In this document: in pieces, positions 36,000 through 45,766 of the stretch
Layout of the letters: each line of letters opens with the position of its first letter
Numbering within the stretch: the stretch's first letter is position 1
Notes under the pieces: generated by a model
Database searches by the model: none
What the model saw: only the letters and a program-made list of their open reading frames with translations
Told to the model about the DNA's origin: nothing
Made by a program: the position numbers and the translations under genes
Assembly: GCA_964512485.1 (NCBI GenBank)
Contig: CAZEHJ010000016.1
Coordinates: 1 to 54,426 of the forward strand
Direction of reading: 5' to 3'
Source of the DNA: CAZEHJ01 sp964512485
GTDB taxonomy: Bacteria; Bacteroidota; Rhodothermia; Rhodothermales; UBA10348
DNA: 54,426 bases

Positions 36000-36764
36000 C
36001 TACAGAAGGGTTGCTGCAAGAACAAGATCAGCCAACAAGAGGAAAACACAACTGGCCACGGCCGCCTGGGTCGTTGCTCTTCCAACGCCCTCCGCGCCTC
36101 CGGCTGTGTAGTATCCTTTGAAGCAGGAAATGGACGTGATCGTGAATCCGAACACGAGTGATTTTATGACGCCGAACATCGGGTCAAAGGGCTGAAAGAA
36201 TTCTCTGGCGCCTGACATGAATTCCCCGACCGGGACAAATCCTCCGAAGTGGCCAACCATCATGCCGCCACCGATTCCAACGAAGCAGGCTGCGACGTAC
36301 AGGACAGGAAACATGAACACGCCGGCGAGCACTCTCGGGACGATCAAATATCCGATCGAATTAAGACCCATTGCTTCCAACGCATCAATCTGTTCCGTAA
36401 CTCTCATCGTGCCCAACTCGGCAGCTATCCGAGCCCCCACTCGTCCGGCCAGGATGAATCCAGTGACCACGGCTCCAAGCTCAAGTATCATCGAGGGCAC
36501 GACAATCGCACCGATTATTGACTTGGGGATCAGCGGAGAAACGAGCTGATAGGCCGTCTGTACGGTTGTGACAGCCCCTGAGAAGCCCGCTGCGAGCATC
36601 ACGATCGGCATTGACTCCACACCGATACGTACCATCTGCTCCCACAAATTTTTTCGATACGTGCTCAGTTCAGGAAGAGCCCCGAACGCATGAAACAGCA
36701 ATTGGCTATAGCGGCCCAACGCCCCGATGGGGTTCATTATCAATTTGATAGCGGGATGCAGCAA
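36000..36764 (-). CDS. mlaE: MlaE-family permease
   Basis: A 254-residue protein with five or six transmembrane helices and the MlaE blocks GRVGARIAAELGTMRVTEQIDALEAMG (split, about 107-133) and FGFTITSISCFKGYY. It is the inner-membrane permease of the lipid transporter. It is the first gene of the mlaE-mlaF-mlaD set; mlaB (STAS), mlaC and mlaA genes are not adjacent. Upstream is a 216-base divergent gap to radA. Confidence 0.93.
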   Translation of the reverse strand: MLHPAIKLIMNPIGALGRYSQLLFHAFGALPELSTYRKNLWEQMVRIGVESMPIVMLAAGFSGAVTTVQTAYQLVSPLIPKSIIGAIVVPSMILELGAVVTGFILAGRVGARIAAELGTMRVTEQIDALEAMGLNSIGYLIVPRVLAGVFMFPVLYVAACFVGIGGGMMVGHFGGFVPVGEFMSGAREFFQPFDPMFGVIKSLVFGFTITSISCFKGYYTAGGAEGVGRATTQAAVASCVFLLLADLVLAATLL

Positions 36765-36980
36765 AGAGGGTGACCGGGTGGTGTCTTGTATCGTCTGGTA
36801 CGTCGAAATTCTGTTGATTCCGTCGCGCTCATTGTCCAGTGACGAAGGCCGACAAAATAGGGATACTGATTAACTTGGTGGCGTTCATCTCGGATTTGTC
36901 ACACTTTTCCTCAGAATTCTCACGTCTAAAAGCCGCCGTCTGTCACGATGTTGTCACACGTCGCCTCTATATTTCAAGTG

Positions 36981-38342
36981 ATGGCCAAGGTCAAATCCAT
37001 ATTCTTCTGTCAGGACTGCGGAAACGAGTCCCCCCGTTGGATGGGGCAATGTTCGGCTTGTGGCGCCTGGAATACGATGGTGGAGGAACGTCAGGCCTCA
37101 ACAAAACACCAATTGGGCTCTGTGAGAAGTACCAATGGTGCGGGCGTGCGCCCCCTGAAACTGGCCGAGATTAAGAGCGGATCGGAATCTCGATTTGCCA
37201 CGGGTAATATCGAATTGGATCGAGTTCTCGGAGGAGGAATTGTCGAGGGCTCTGTCGTCTTGATCGCCGGCGATCCGGGAATCGGGAAAAGCACACTTAT
37301 GACTGAGTTGGCCACGCTGGTCAAGGATGAAAAAATCCTGTACGTGACAGGAGAAGAGTCGCCCTCTCAAGTGAAAATGCGGGCTGAACGCGTCGGTGTA
37401 AGTTCAGAAAACTTCTTGCTGTTGGCCGAGACCGAAGTGGAATCCATCATCCGCTGCGTTCAGGACGAGGAGCCGGCACTGATGATCATTGATTCCATTC
37501 AAACCATTTTCAGATCGGATCTTGCAAGTGCACCAGGATCGGTAACCCAGGTCCGCGAAAGCGCGGCGGCCCTGATCCAGATGGCCAAGTCTACCGGTAC
37601 ATCGACGTTTATCGTCGGACATGTCACGAAATCTGGGACGATAGCGGGACCCCGAGTTCTTGAGCACATGGTGGATACCGTGTTGTATCTCGAGGGAGAT
37701 CGGCACCATGTATTCCGGATTCTGCGAGCAGTCAAAAACAGGTTTGGGTCAACGAACGAAATTGGAGTCTTCGAAATGAAGACACAGGGACTTGCCCCCG
37801 TCGACAATCCGAGCGCGCTGTTTATTTCCGATCGAAATCTTCTGACTCCAGGCTCGGTCGTCGTGTGTTCAATGGAAGGCACGCGCCCGATGCTCGCAGA
37901 GATTCAGGCTCTCGTAACGAATACTTCGTACAGCAATCCTCAACGGACAGCCACCGGATTCGACGGAAGACGTCTTCAGATGCTACTGGCGGTTCTGGAA
38001 AAACGAGTCGGACTTCCGCTCTCTACGAGCGACGTGTTCGTGAATGTGACCGGCGGACTGAAACTGACCGAACCGGCTGCAGATCTCGCAATTGCTGCGG
38101 CCGTTGCTTCTTCTTCGAGAGAAATACCCGTTCCATCTCAGGCCATGATCACGGGAGAGGTTGGGCTCGGCGGCGAAGTGAGGGCAGTACCCCAGTTGGA
38201 CACGCGGCTGCTGGAGACGTCCAGACTGGGCTTCAATCAGGCATTTGTGCCGGCTCGAGGATTGAATCCGAAAATGGCTCCAAAATCCCTCGAATGTGTA
38301 GGACTGAAGTCGCTTGAGCACATGATGGATCTGCTTTTTTAG
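36981..38342 (+). CDS. radA: DNA repair protein RadA
   Basis: The ATG giving MAKVKSIFFCQDC starts a 453-residue protein; an ATG 11 codons earlier lacks family similarity. The zinc finger is Cys10, Cys13, Cys24, Cys27; Walker A is GDPGIGKST (97-105); KNRFG (252-256) is the RadA-specific motif; a C-terminal Lon-protease-like domain follows. It is a RecA-like helicase that helps branch migration of recombination intermediates. Confidence 0.95.
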   Translation: MAKVKSIFFCQDCGNESPRWMGQCSACGAWNTMVEERQASTKHQLGSVRSTNGAGVRPLKLAEIKSGSESRFATGNIELDRVLGGGIVEGSVVLIAGDPGIGKSTLMTELATLVKDEKILYVTGEESPSQVKMRAERVGVSSENFLLLAETEVESIIRCVQDEEPALMIIDSIQTIFRSDLASAPGSVTQVRESAAALIQMAKSTGTSTFIVGHVTKSGTIAGPRVLEHMVDTVLYLEGDRHHVFRILRAVKNRFGSTNEIGVFEMKTQGLAPVDNPSALFISDRNLLTPGSVVVCSMEGTRPMLAEIQALVTNTSYSNPQRTATGFDGRRLQMLLAVLEKRVGLPLSTSDVFVNVTGGLKLTEPAADLAIAAAVASSSREIPVPSQAMITGEVGLGGEVRAVPQLDTRLLETSRLGFNQAFVPARGLNPKMAPKSLECVGLKSLEHMMDLLF

Positions 38343-38385
38343 CACGATGCCGGACATGCGCTTCAGTTTGCAGCCGACCCTTTTT

Positions 38386-39084
38386 TCAGCTTTTTGTCAG
38401 CACATCCACCGAGCCGTCAGACTTGCCCACCAGCACAGTCGTTGCCATTCCCAGAAACAGACCATGATCGACCACTCCAGGTGTCATCAGAAGGACGCGG
38501 TCAACGTGTTCAGGGTCAGAAATTTCGTCGAACATGGCATCGATAACCCACATTCCCTGATCTGATACAACGGGACCGTCTTTCTTCATTCCCATGCGGA
38601 TCTCTGGAGTTGCTCCGAACGAAGACAGCACATTCATCACTGGCGTCGCCGCCATCGGTACGACTTCTACCGGAAGCGGCATGCGGGTGCCCAGCCGATC
38701 TACCATTTTACTTTCGTCTACCAGAACCACAAATTCGCTGGCCTGAGCTGCCACGATCTTCTCCCGGGTCTGAGCGGCGCCACGGCCCTTAATCAGCGTG
38801 AAGTGAGGATCCACTTCGTCGGCACCGTCGAATGCCAGGTCCAGAACAGGCGATACGTCAAGCGTGGTCAATGGTACACCGTGTTCACGGGCGAGTCTTT
38901 CGGAGGCGAAGGATGTAGCGACACCCTTGACTGCCAGGCCCTCCTCCCTGATCCTGATACCCAGCTCCTCGATGGCAAGTGCTGCGGTCGATCCCGTGCC
39001 GATTCCGAGCGTCATGCCCGATTCGATCATTGAAGCTACGTGTTTCCCGACGGCCCTTTTTGCGGCCTTTTGCAGATCGGACAT
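38386..39084 (-). CDS. rpiA: ribose-5-phosphate isomerase A
   Basis: The ATG giving MSDLQKAAKR starts a 232-residue protein; the 15 codons upstream are not typical. GTGSTA (29-34), DGADEVD (86-92) and KGRGAA (99-104) are the phosphate- and substrate-binding blocks. It interconverts ribulose-5-phosphate and ribose-5-phosphate in the pentose phosphate pathway. Confidence 0.95.
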   Translation of the reverse strand: MSDLQKAAKRAVGKHVASMIESGMTLGIGTGSTAALAIEELGIRIREEGLAVKGVATSFASERLAREHGVPLTTLDVSPVLDLAFDGADEVDPHFTLIKGRGAAQTREKIVAAQASEFVVLVDESKMVDRLGTRMPLPVEVVPMAATPVMNVLSSFGATPEIRMGMKKDGPVVSDQGMWVIDAMFDEISDPEHVDRVLLMTPGVVDHGLFLGMATTVLVGKSDGSVDVLTKS

Positions 39085-39101
39085 GCTCTGGTGGTTTTCG
39101 T

Positions 39102-39119
39102 GATTGCTGGGCAGCAATC
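39102..39119. other. perfect 7-bp hairpin between permease and rpiA genes
   Basis: GATTGCT and AGCAATC flank GGGC. It lies in the short gap downstream of the permease pair and upstream of rpiA. No T-run follows on either strand, so a terminator role is doubtful. Confidence 0.35.
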
Positions 39120-39187
39120 TACGCAGCAATGGCGAAATCTGTTCGGGTCAGATGAGCCTCGTCACAGCGGTCGCAACAGGAGGTCTG

Positions 39188-40417
39188 TTACTCCCAGCGA
39201 AGAGCGTCGATTGGACTGAGTCTGGCAGCTTTGAACGCCGGATACCCTCCGAACAATAAGGCGATTCCAGTAACCATCACGACAGATATGATGGCCCAGT
39301 CAGTTGGGAATGCAGCGGAGATATCGAAATACAGGGCGACTCCGTTTCCAACCATGGCCCCAAAAATGATTCCGAAAAATCCGCCGATCTGGCACAGGAA
39401 AAATGCTTCCAGGAGAAATTGCCGAAGAATGTCCTTTCTCCTCGCGCCGATGGATTTCCTGATCCCGATTTCGCGTGTGCGCTCCGTCACGGATACGAGC
39501 ATAATGTTCATGATCCCGATTCCGGCAGCCAGGAGCGATATCAACCCAATTCCGGCCCCACCAGCAGTCAGCGTCCCGGTGAAAGCCTCAAAAATGGCCT
39601 GCATCGAGTCATTGGTGGAAATCTCGAAATTATTCCCTTTGCCCGGAGCGACCTTTCGAATCACTCGCATTCGACCGGTGGCTTCATCGGTTGCCGCGTT
39701 TATCATTACCGGATCGTGAACGCGAACGCTGATGTTGGCGATATTTCGGTACGTCCCGCCGTACGTGGTGAATCCACGAGTCACAGGGATGTAGATACGG
39801 TTATCCTGCGACTGGCCGAAGATGCTTCCTTTGGACTTCAGGACCCCAATGATTTCGCAGCGGGATCCTCCAGCTTTGACGACCTTTCCGATCGGACTCT
39901 CAAACTGGAAAAGAGCGTTTGTCACGTCTGTGCCGAGAACACAAACCGGACGGGCATAACTGATGTCGTCCGACGTAAAAAATCTGCCAGAGTCCAGCTC
40001 GTACGAATAGTTGCCGAGCATATTTTCGTCGACTCCGAGCACCACGATATCGGGTTCGGTCTCGCGATCACTGTAGACCACCTTGCCACGCGTAAAGTCT
40101 TCGATGATGCTGACCGTCACGGGAAGCTGCATCAAGTCCTCGAACCGTTTGACCTGCTCGTACGTGATGTTCGGCCTGTTCCGAACGCTGCTATCCAGAC
40201 TTCCCGTCTGGATCATTGGCGTTCGGGTTATCGAGAAAGTTGACGAGCCCAGAAATTGCAGCTTTTCCTTGAAGTACACATCGATGACCTCCACGGCAGT
40301 GACAGATACGATGATGGCGAAAACGCCGATCACCATACCAAGCAGTGTGAGCGAGGATCGAGTTTTGTGACCTCGAAGAGCTTCAATCGCCATACGAATG
40401 GCTTCCGATACACCCAT
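39188..40417 (-). CDS. MacB/FtsX-type ABC permease
   Basis: A 409-residue permease: one N-terminal helix after MRMAIEALRGHKTRSSLT (start of family, residues 8-24), a large MacB-like periplasmic domain and three C-terminal helices with VTERTREIGIRKSIGAR, a conserved FtsX block. It starts 3 bases after the stop of the upstream permease, so the two are co-translated. The ATPase is not in the window. Confidence 0.9.
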   Translation of the reverse strand: MGVSEAIRMAIEALRGHKTRSSLTLLGMVIGVFAIIVSVTAVEVIDVYFKEKLQFLGSSTFSITRTPMIQTGSLDSSVRNRPNITYEQVKRFEDLMQLPVTVSIIEDFTRGKVVYSDRETEPDIVVLGVDENMLGNYSYELDSGRFFTSDDISYARPVCVLGTDVTNALFQFESPIGKVVKAGGSRCEIIGVLKSKGSIFGQSQDNRIYIPVTRGFTTYGGTYRNIANISVRVHDPVMINAATDEATGRMRVIRKVAPGKGNNFEISTNDSMQAIFEAFTGTLTAGGAGIGLISLLAAGIGIMNIMLVSVTERTREIGIRKSIGARRKDILRQFLLEAFFLCQIGGFFGIIFGAMVGNGVALYFDISAAFPTDWAIISVVMVTGIALLFGGYPAFKAARLSPIDALRWE

Positions 40418-40420
40418 GAG

Positions 40421-41659
40421 TTATTCGTACCTCAAAGCTTCGATTGGAGGGGCCTTGGCGGCAGTCCAGGCAGGAGCGAGTCCAAATATGGTCCCGATCG
40501 CAACACAGATAGTGAACGCCAGAATGACGGTGTCAAATCCCAGAACAGCTGGTAGAACCGCCGCGATGAGCATGGCCAATGGAAACGCCAGAGCGACTCC
40601 GATCAATCCTCCAACCATGCAGATGACGATGGCTTCGACCAGAAACTGCATCAGGATCGTCAACCGACGCGCACCCACCGCTTTTCGGACTCCGATTTCA
40701 CGGGTCCTCTCTTTCACGGTAACGAACATGATATTCATGACGCCAATCCCTCCAACGAGAAGGGCTAGCGCCGTCAAGCCGATTCCAATACCAAAAATGG
40801 CATTCTTGATCGGCTCAATGGTCGCACGAAGTGTTTCTTGTTCGTTGATTTCAAAGTCGTCTTCTTCCTGAACCTGCAATCGCCGGGCGAGACGGACAAC
40901 TCCACGGATTTCATCCTTGGCAATCGCCAGCGGGATTCCTTCCTGAACCTTGGCACGAACCGAGACATCCCGGAAGCGCATACCAAAATGCTTTTTGAAT
41001 GTGTTGAACGGAATTTGAACTGAAAAATCTTCGGAAGTATTTCCTTCCGCACCAGATCCTTTTCTGGTCATCACACCGATAATTCTGAATTTAGCGCCAC
41101 CCATCACCAGTTCTTTTCCGAGTGGTGATCCAAACGGATACAGTTCATCCATCACTCCGGCACCGATCACTGCGACGTTTCGCGCACCTTGATCGTCGAA
41201 AGGCGTTATAAAGAATCCGTCGGCCAGATCAACAATGTGTACATCTGGGTAGTTTGCCTGAACCCCCATGATCCTCGCGCCTGCGATTGACTGGAAGTCC
41301 GACTTCATGGGTCTGGCCGTGCTGACAAACGCCGTGGCCTCTTGAACTGTCGTTGAGCGGTCGTTCAACGCATCGGCAACTTCAGCGGTGATGTTGGGGC
41401 GGTTTATGTAATTCCACCATTTGAATCCAGGACCATTTACCCAGGGCCATTTTTCGATATAGATGACGTCCGTCCCCAGCGAGGAGATGTCATTCTCGAA
41501 ACCCTGTTCAATACCATTTACAACCGTCGCCATTCCGGTGACAGAAACGATTCCAATGATGATTCCGAGGGTCGTGAGCACAGCCCTCATCTTATTGGTC
41601 CAAACTGAGCGCAGGGCGATCAGCATGGATTCGACAAACTCAAAAATAAATCGACGCAC
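40421..41659 (-). CDS. MacB/FtsX-type ABC permease
   Basis: A 412-residue paralogue of the following permease with the same layout and VKERTREIGVRKAVGAR near residue 318. The N-terminus MRRFIFEFVESMLIALRSV precedes a first helix. The two genes probably form a heterodimer. They may export a peptide or lipoprotein or extract lipids; the family alone does not say which. Confidence 0.9.
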   Translation of the reverse strand: MRRFIFEFVESMLIALRSVWTNKMRAVLTTLGIIIGIVSVTGMATVVNGIEQGFENDISSLGTDVIYIEKWPWVNGPGFKWWNYINRPNITAEVADALNDRSTTVQEATAFVSTARPMKSDFQSIAGARIMGVQANYPDVHIVDLADGFFITPFDDQGARNVAVIGAGVMDELYPFGSPLGKELVMGGAKFRIIGVMTRKGSGAEGNTSEDFSVQIPFNTFKKHFGMRFRDVSVRAKVQEGIPLAIAKDEIRGVVRLARRLQVQEEDDFEINEQETLRATIEPIKNAIFGIGIGLTALALLVGGIGVMNIMFVTVKERTREIGVRKAVGARRLTILMQFLVEAIVICMVGGLIGVALAFPLAMLIAAVLPAVLGFDTVILAFTICVAIGTIFGLAPAWTAAKAPPIEALRYE

Positions 41660-41813
41660 GGTAAGGGAGGTTTGGTGACCGATTATGACTTACGATGGCC
41701 TGCGTCCGGTGTTGCGAAAAAGATTGCTCTTCAGCAGTTCTCCAAAAACACTGGATTTCTGACCCGAGCGTTGCTAATCTCCGGCCCCCTTTTACATTCG
41801 AAAACGTTCCAAA

Positions 41814-41972
41814 ATGGGTAAAATTCGCGTACTGGGAGAATTCTGGAATTTCCTGAAGGTTCGAAAGAAGTTCTGGCTGGCCCCAATCATTGTGATCCTC
41901 GTGCTTCTCAGCCTGGTAATTGTACTGGCGCAGGGTTCAGCATTGGCGCCATTCATTTACGCACTGTTCTAG
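41814..41972 (+). CDS. DUF5989 small membrane protein
   Basis: A 52-residue frame, MGKIRVLGEFWNFLKVRKK at its start, then a hydrophobic helix and a tail ending QGSALAPFIYALF. It matches in length and layout the DUF5989 family, which I recall as a short basic-hydrophobic protein next to carbamoyltransferase genes in polysaccharide clusters. Here no such neighbour exists: it lies between divergent permease genes and a GNAT gene on the other strand. It probably sits in the inner membrane with one helix. Function unknown. Confidence 0.8.
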   Translation: MGKIRVLGEFWNFLKVRKKFWLAPIIVILVLLSLVIVLAQGSALAPFIYALF

Positions 41973-42016
41973 GAAAGAAAAAACAGCTCCAATCAGATCC
42001 CGCCGGACCGAGGAGA

Positions 42017-42511
42017 TTATTCGGCGCCTTCTGACAGTTTCATCTCGAAACGCAGCCGGTATTCTCGATATACCGTGTTGTAGTCGGACTTGACCAGCGT
42101 AAATCCGTGCTCGAGGGCCAGAATGGTCATCCCCGGATGCAGGTTCGGGAAGGTGTCGAACGCAAAACGGCGATATCCACGTTGACGAACTTTTCGCATC
42201 ATTTCGTCGAGCAGGACGAGGGCGATACCCTGCCTTCGAAAGCCAGGCATTATCCCACCTTTGGCGCTGTAGAATGTAAATCGGTTTTCACGGTATCCGA
42301 TCTTGAATCCGACAGGTTTACCGTCCAGCTCGGCCTGTAGAATCATCAGATCTTCCTTGTTAAAGGAGTTGATGACTCGTTCCTCATGGAAGATGGTTGT
42401 GTTCATCTGCCGAATCTCCGAAATGTCATCCACACTCAGTTCGTGGATTCGAAGGCCCTCAATCTCGGGGACCTCCAACTGCACGGGCGGTGTGTAATCA
42501 AATCGTTCCAT
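42017..42511 (-). CDS. GNAT-family acetyltransferase
   Basis: A 164-residue GNAT protein. The acetyl-CoA loop is in GFRRQGIALVLLDEMM (about residues 90-105), and the preceding strand has the typical FKIGYRENRFTFYSAKGG. It acetylates an amine; the acceptor is not known. It begins 70 bases after the helicase stop on the same strand. Confidence 0.85.
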   Translation of the reverse strand: MERFDYTPPVQLEVPEIEGLRIHELSVDDISEIRQMNTTIFHEERVINSFNKEDLMILQAELDGKPVGFKIGYRENRFTFYSAKGGIMPGFRRQGIALVLLDEMMRKVRQRGYRRFAFDTFPNLHPGMTILALEHGFTLVKSDYNTVYREYRLRFEMKLSEGAE

Positions 42512-42580
42512 ATGGGAGAATCGTGATTCAGAACGGGATTCGGAAACTCAGTCTTTTCGACTGTCCATCGACGGCCAAAT

Positions 42581-44653
42581 CTATTGATCAGCAGGACCGG
42601 GTGGTAGCCCCTGTGCCAAGAATTCGTCGATTTCATCCACCTGTGCGGGACCGTTCAATTCCGCATTCGCAGAAGACTCTTCCACGAGAGTACACGGTTC
42701 CAATAAGGTCGATGGTATTTCAGCCAAAAAACGGCTGGGCTTTGTAAAATACTGTCCTTCGTATCGGCGGAACTGAATCATAGGATAGGAAATGAACAAC
42801 TGATCTTCCGCACGTGTCACCGCGACATACATCAGTCGAAGTTCTTCTTCGATCGCAGCCTCATCTCCCACCGAATAGGATGACGGCATGACGCCGTCGA
42901 GGGCCTGAATGAGGAAGACGGTATTGAATTCGAGCCCTTTGGCCGAATGGATCGTCGAAAGCACAAGAGGTGGCTCGTCATTTTCCTCCGGGTCCACATC
43001 TATCGCAGTCAGATCGATCGGATCGAGAGCGAGGGAATCAAGCAACGTAGCCCGATCAGAAAATTGACTCGCCACACCGACAAAGTGCTCCATATCAGGC
43101 TCTCGTTTCGGATAGTCTTCTGAATAGACCCTCCTCAGAATTGGAGCATAATATTCCAGAATCAGCTCAATCTGCACCGACGGGGGCATATCCGACGAAT
43201 GGATTCTTCTGAGCATCGCGAACAGACTGCGAAGAGATTCTATGTACGCCGCCGAATAGGGTCGCTCCTTAAGAACAAAAGGTTCTGCAGTATCCGTCTC
43301 CAGCCATTCCAGAATTCGCCCGGCCGTTTTGGGACCGACTCCTTCCAGCAGTTGCAGAACGCGATTCCAGGCGATGGCGTCCTTGGGATTCTCTACCACC
43401 TTCAAGTGGGCCAGAACATCCTTGATGTGGGCCGCCTCGCTCAATTTCAGTCCGCCGTACTTGACGAAGGGAATGTTCTTGCGATTCAATTCCACCTCGA
43501 GGTCGTACGAGTTGTGGCCGTTTCTGAACAGAACAGCCATATCGTTGAGAGCGACGCCCTGCTCTCGCATCTGCAGAATCATCTGCGACACGAATCTGCT
43601 TTCGAATCGATCATCGGGGGCTGGGACAAGTGCGGGCAGATCTCCCTTGCCCCGTTCAGTGAACAACTCTTTGGCATATTTCTTCCGAGCAGAAGCGAGA
43701 ATGTGGTTTGCCAGATCCAGAATGGACTGGCTGGAGCGGTAGTTGTGCTCCAGCTTCAGCACGGTTGCCGTTGAAAACTGGTCAGGAAACGAAAGAATGT
43801 TTTCCTGATCCGCCCCTCGGAATCGGTAGATGCTCTGGGCATCATCGCCGACCGCCATAACATTTCCGTGCACCGATCCGAATGCTTTAACCAGAAGCGC
43901 CTGGGCCCGATTAGTATCCTGATATTCGTCAACCAATACATATTTACATCTCGACGCGACCTCTCTCAGTACTGCCGGTTGCGATTGAAAAAGCATCAAC
44001 GTCAGGACCAGAAGGTCATCGTAGTCCATCAATCCCTGCTCTTTCTTGAATGTCGCGTACTCCTGAAACAGACGTTCGATGGTGGCTGAATACTCGACGA
44101 AGTGCGGATATGATGAGTCAAGAAGAACATCCAGCTTCATTCCGCGATTACGAAGCGCGGAAAACATGTTCTGCAAGGTGCGCTTTCTCGGAAATCGCTT
44201 CCCACGAATATCCGAGGACAGCCTCGACCGCAACACATCAATCACGTCTGCCGAGTCAGATGCGTCCAGCACGGTAAAGTTGGAGGGGAAGCCAATCTTG
44301 GTGGCATACTTTTTCAATATGCCGAGACAAAACGCGTGAAACGTTCCACCCTGAACCCTCTGACACCTTCCGTCGAGCAATGAGGCTGCTCGGTTCACCA
44401 TCTCTGTCGCCGCACGACGAGTAAACGTGAGCAACACGATGTTTTCCGGTTGGACACCCGATTCGACCAGATAAGCGACACGATATACCAGCGTGCGGGT
44501 TTTTCCCGTTCCCGCGCCCGCCACTACCAGAACCGGCCCGGCTCCCCAGGTGACGGCGCGCTGTTGTTCGGTATTCAGGTCTTCCGCAAACTCGGGGGAA
44601 AGCTCCCTTATTTGGGAAGGAGATTCAGCCTGAAGAGTGAATTTGCGCGACAT
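42581..44653 (-). CDS. UvrD/Rep-type superfamily 1 DNA helicase
   Basis: I chose the ATG giving MSRKFTLQAE (690 residues); a TTG upstream would add 23 residues. Motif I is GAGTGKT (46-52), motif Ia TFTRRAATEM, motif II VDEYQDT, motif III GDDAQSIYRFRGAD, motif V STIHSAKGLEF and motif VI VAVTRAEDQL. It is a 3'-5' helicase of repair or replication restart. The C-terminal end reads QGLPPGPAD. It may be a PcrA or Rep orthologue; the sequence does not tell which. Confidence 0.93.
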   Translation of the reverse strand: MSRKFTLQAESPSQIRELSPEFAEDLNTEQQRAVTWGAGPVLVVAGAGTGKTRTLVYRVAYLVESGVQPENIVLLTFTRRAATEMVNRAASLLDGRCQRVQGGTFHAFCLGILKKYATKIGFPSNFTVLDASDSADVIDVLRSRLSSDIRGKRFPRKRTLQNMFSALRNRGMKLDVLLDSSYPHFVEYSATIERLFQEYATFKKEQGLMDYDDLLVLTLMLFQSQPAVLREVASRCKYVLVDEYQDTNRAQALLVKAFGSVHGNVMAVGDDAQSIYRFRGADQENILSFPDQFSTATVLKLEHNYRSSQSILDLANHILASARKKYAKELFTERGKGDLPALVPAPDDRFESRFVSQMILQMREQGVALNDMAVLFRNGHNSYDLEVELNRKNIPFVKYGGLKLSEAAHIKDVLAHLKVVENPKDAIAWNRVLQLLEGVGPKTAGRILEWLETDTAEPFVLKERPYSAAYIESLRSLFAMLRRIHSSDMPPSVQIELILEYYAPILRRVYSEDYPKREPDMEHFVGVASQFSDRATLLDSLALDPIDLTAIDVDPEENDEPPLVLSTIHSAKGLEFNTVFLIQALDGVMPSSYSVGDEAAIEEELRLMYVAVTRAEDQLFISYPMIQFRRYEGQYFTKPSRFLAEIPSTLLEPCTLVEESSANAELNGPAQVDEIDEFLAQGLPPGPADQ

Positions 44654-44758
44654 GGGCTGCCTTGATTGGCGGGCAATTGCCCTGAAAAATCGTGAGTCAA
44701 TGGTACGACCGTACAGCTTCAAATGGTTCGCCTCATTTCGCTTCCGCGACGTGCGGTC

Positions 44759-44793
44759 GATAACTCGATGTAGTGCATTTCGTGGATAACTCG
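44759..44793. repeat. two GATAACTCG direct repeats upstream of parA
   Basis: GATAACTCG occurs at 44759-44767 and 44785-44793, 26 bases apart. Read in reverse, the second is TTATCCACG, one base from a DnaA box. Only one good box exists, so an origin is not indicated, but DnaA-dependent regulation of parAB is possible. Confidence 0.35.
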
Positions 44794-44937
44794 GTAGGGT
44801 CTAGGGGCCTGATCTGTGGTAAGCAACGCACCTTCTTCATAGATTCAGTGATTCCACCTTTTCGGTTGGAACTCCTGCTGTCTTCACCTCTAAGAACGTC
44901 AGCACAATTCAGGCAATTCAGAACCTTTGCATCTGGA

Positions 44938-45753
44938 ATGGGAAAAATAATCGCTGTAGCAAATCAGAAGGGCGGCGTGGGTAAAACCACCACTGCGGTC
45001 AATCTGGCAGCCTCTCTCGCAGCGATGGAGCACCCTACCCTGTTGATCGATTTCGATCCTCAGGCGAACGGGACTTCGGGAGTAGGAATCGATCCGCGTT
45101 CCGTTACCGCGTCGACTTATGAGATCCTCATTGGATCGATTGCAACGGAAGATGCAGTATTGGAAACGGAGACTCCTTACCTGTCTTTGATTCCGAGCCA
45201 CATCAATTTGGTGGGCGCTGAAATCGAAATGGTCGAAGTGGTCGACCGAGAGAGAATGCTCGAAAGAGCGCTCGTATCCATCCGGGACAATTTTGATTTC
45301 ATCATCATCGACTGTCCTCCTTCGCTGGGCCTGCTGACCCTTAATTCCCTTACGGCTGCCGACTCGGTCCTCATTCCCGTTCAAGCAGAGTATTTTGCAC
45401 TTGAAGGACTGGGACAATTGCTGAACACCATCAAACTGGTCAGACAGCATCTCAATCCGATGCTTGAAATTGAAGGCGTCGTTCTGACGATGTTCGACAC
45501 GCGCCTCAGGCTTGCCAATCAGGTTGCTTCGGAAGTACGGAGATACTTCGGCGAAAAGGTTTTCCAAACCATAGTTCAACGCAATGTGCGCCTCTCGGAA
45601 GCTCCAAGTTTCGGTCGACCAGTCCTCATGTATGATGCAACCAGCACCGGATCCAGAAACTACATCGGGCTCGCCAGAGAGGTGCTTATGGCGAATCAAG
45701 AGTATCTGGAACACCTTTCAGAGCAGTCTGCCCAGGAAGATCCTGCAGCATAA
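44938..45753 (+). CDS. parA: chromosome-partitioning ATPase ParA
   Basis: The ATG giving MGKIIAVANQKGG begins a 271-residue ParA/Soj ATPase; open frame upstream is not homologous. The deviant Walker A KGGVGKTT (11-18), Walker A' and B (LIDFDPQANGT; DFIIIDCPPS) are intact. It segregates origins with ParB. parB follows 13 bases later. Confidence 0.95.
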   Translation: MGKIIAVANQKGGVGKTTTAVNLAASLAAMEHPTLLIDFDPQANGTSGVGIDPRSVTASTYEILIGSIATEDAVLETETPYLSLIPSHINLVGAEIEMVEVVDRERMLERALVSIRDNFDFIIIDCPPSLGLLTLNSLTAADSVLIPVQAEYFALEGLGQLLNTIKLVRQHLNPMLEIEGVVLTMFDTRLRLANQVASEVRRYFGEKVFQTIVQRNVRLSEAPSFGRPVLMYDATSTGSRNYIGLAREVLMANQEYLEHLSEQSAQEDPAA

Positions 45754-45766
45754 ATCCTGACCTACC

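Noticed and set aside
44773..44937. Longer ParA N-terminus
   Set aside because: The extra 55 residues lack homology and the ATG before MGKIIAVANQ is where ParA proteins begin.
44700..44940. Chromosome origin near parA
   Set aside because: Only one near-match to a DnaA box; no dnaA, gidA or AT-rich unwinding element.
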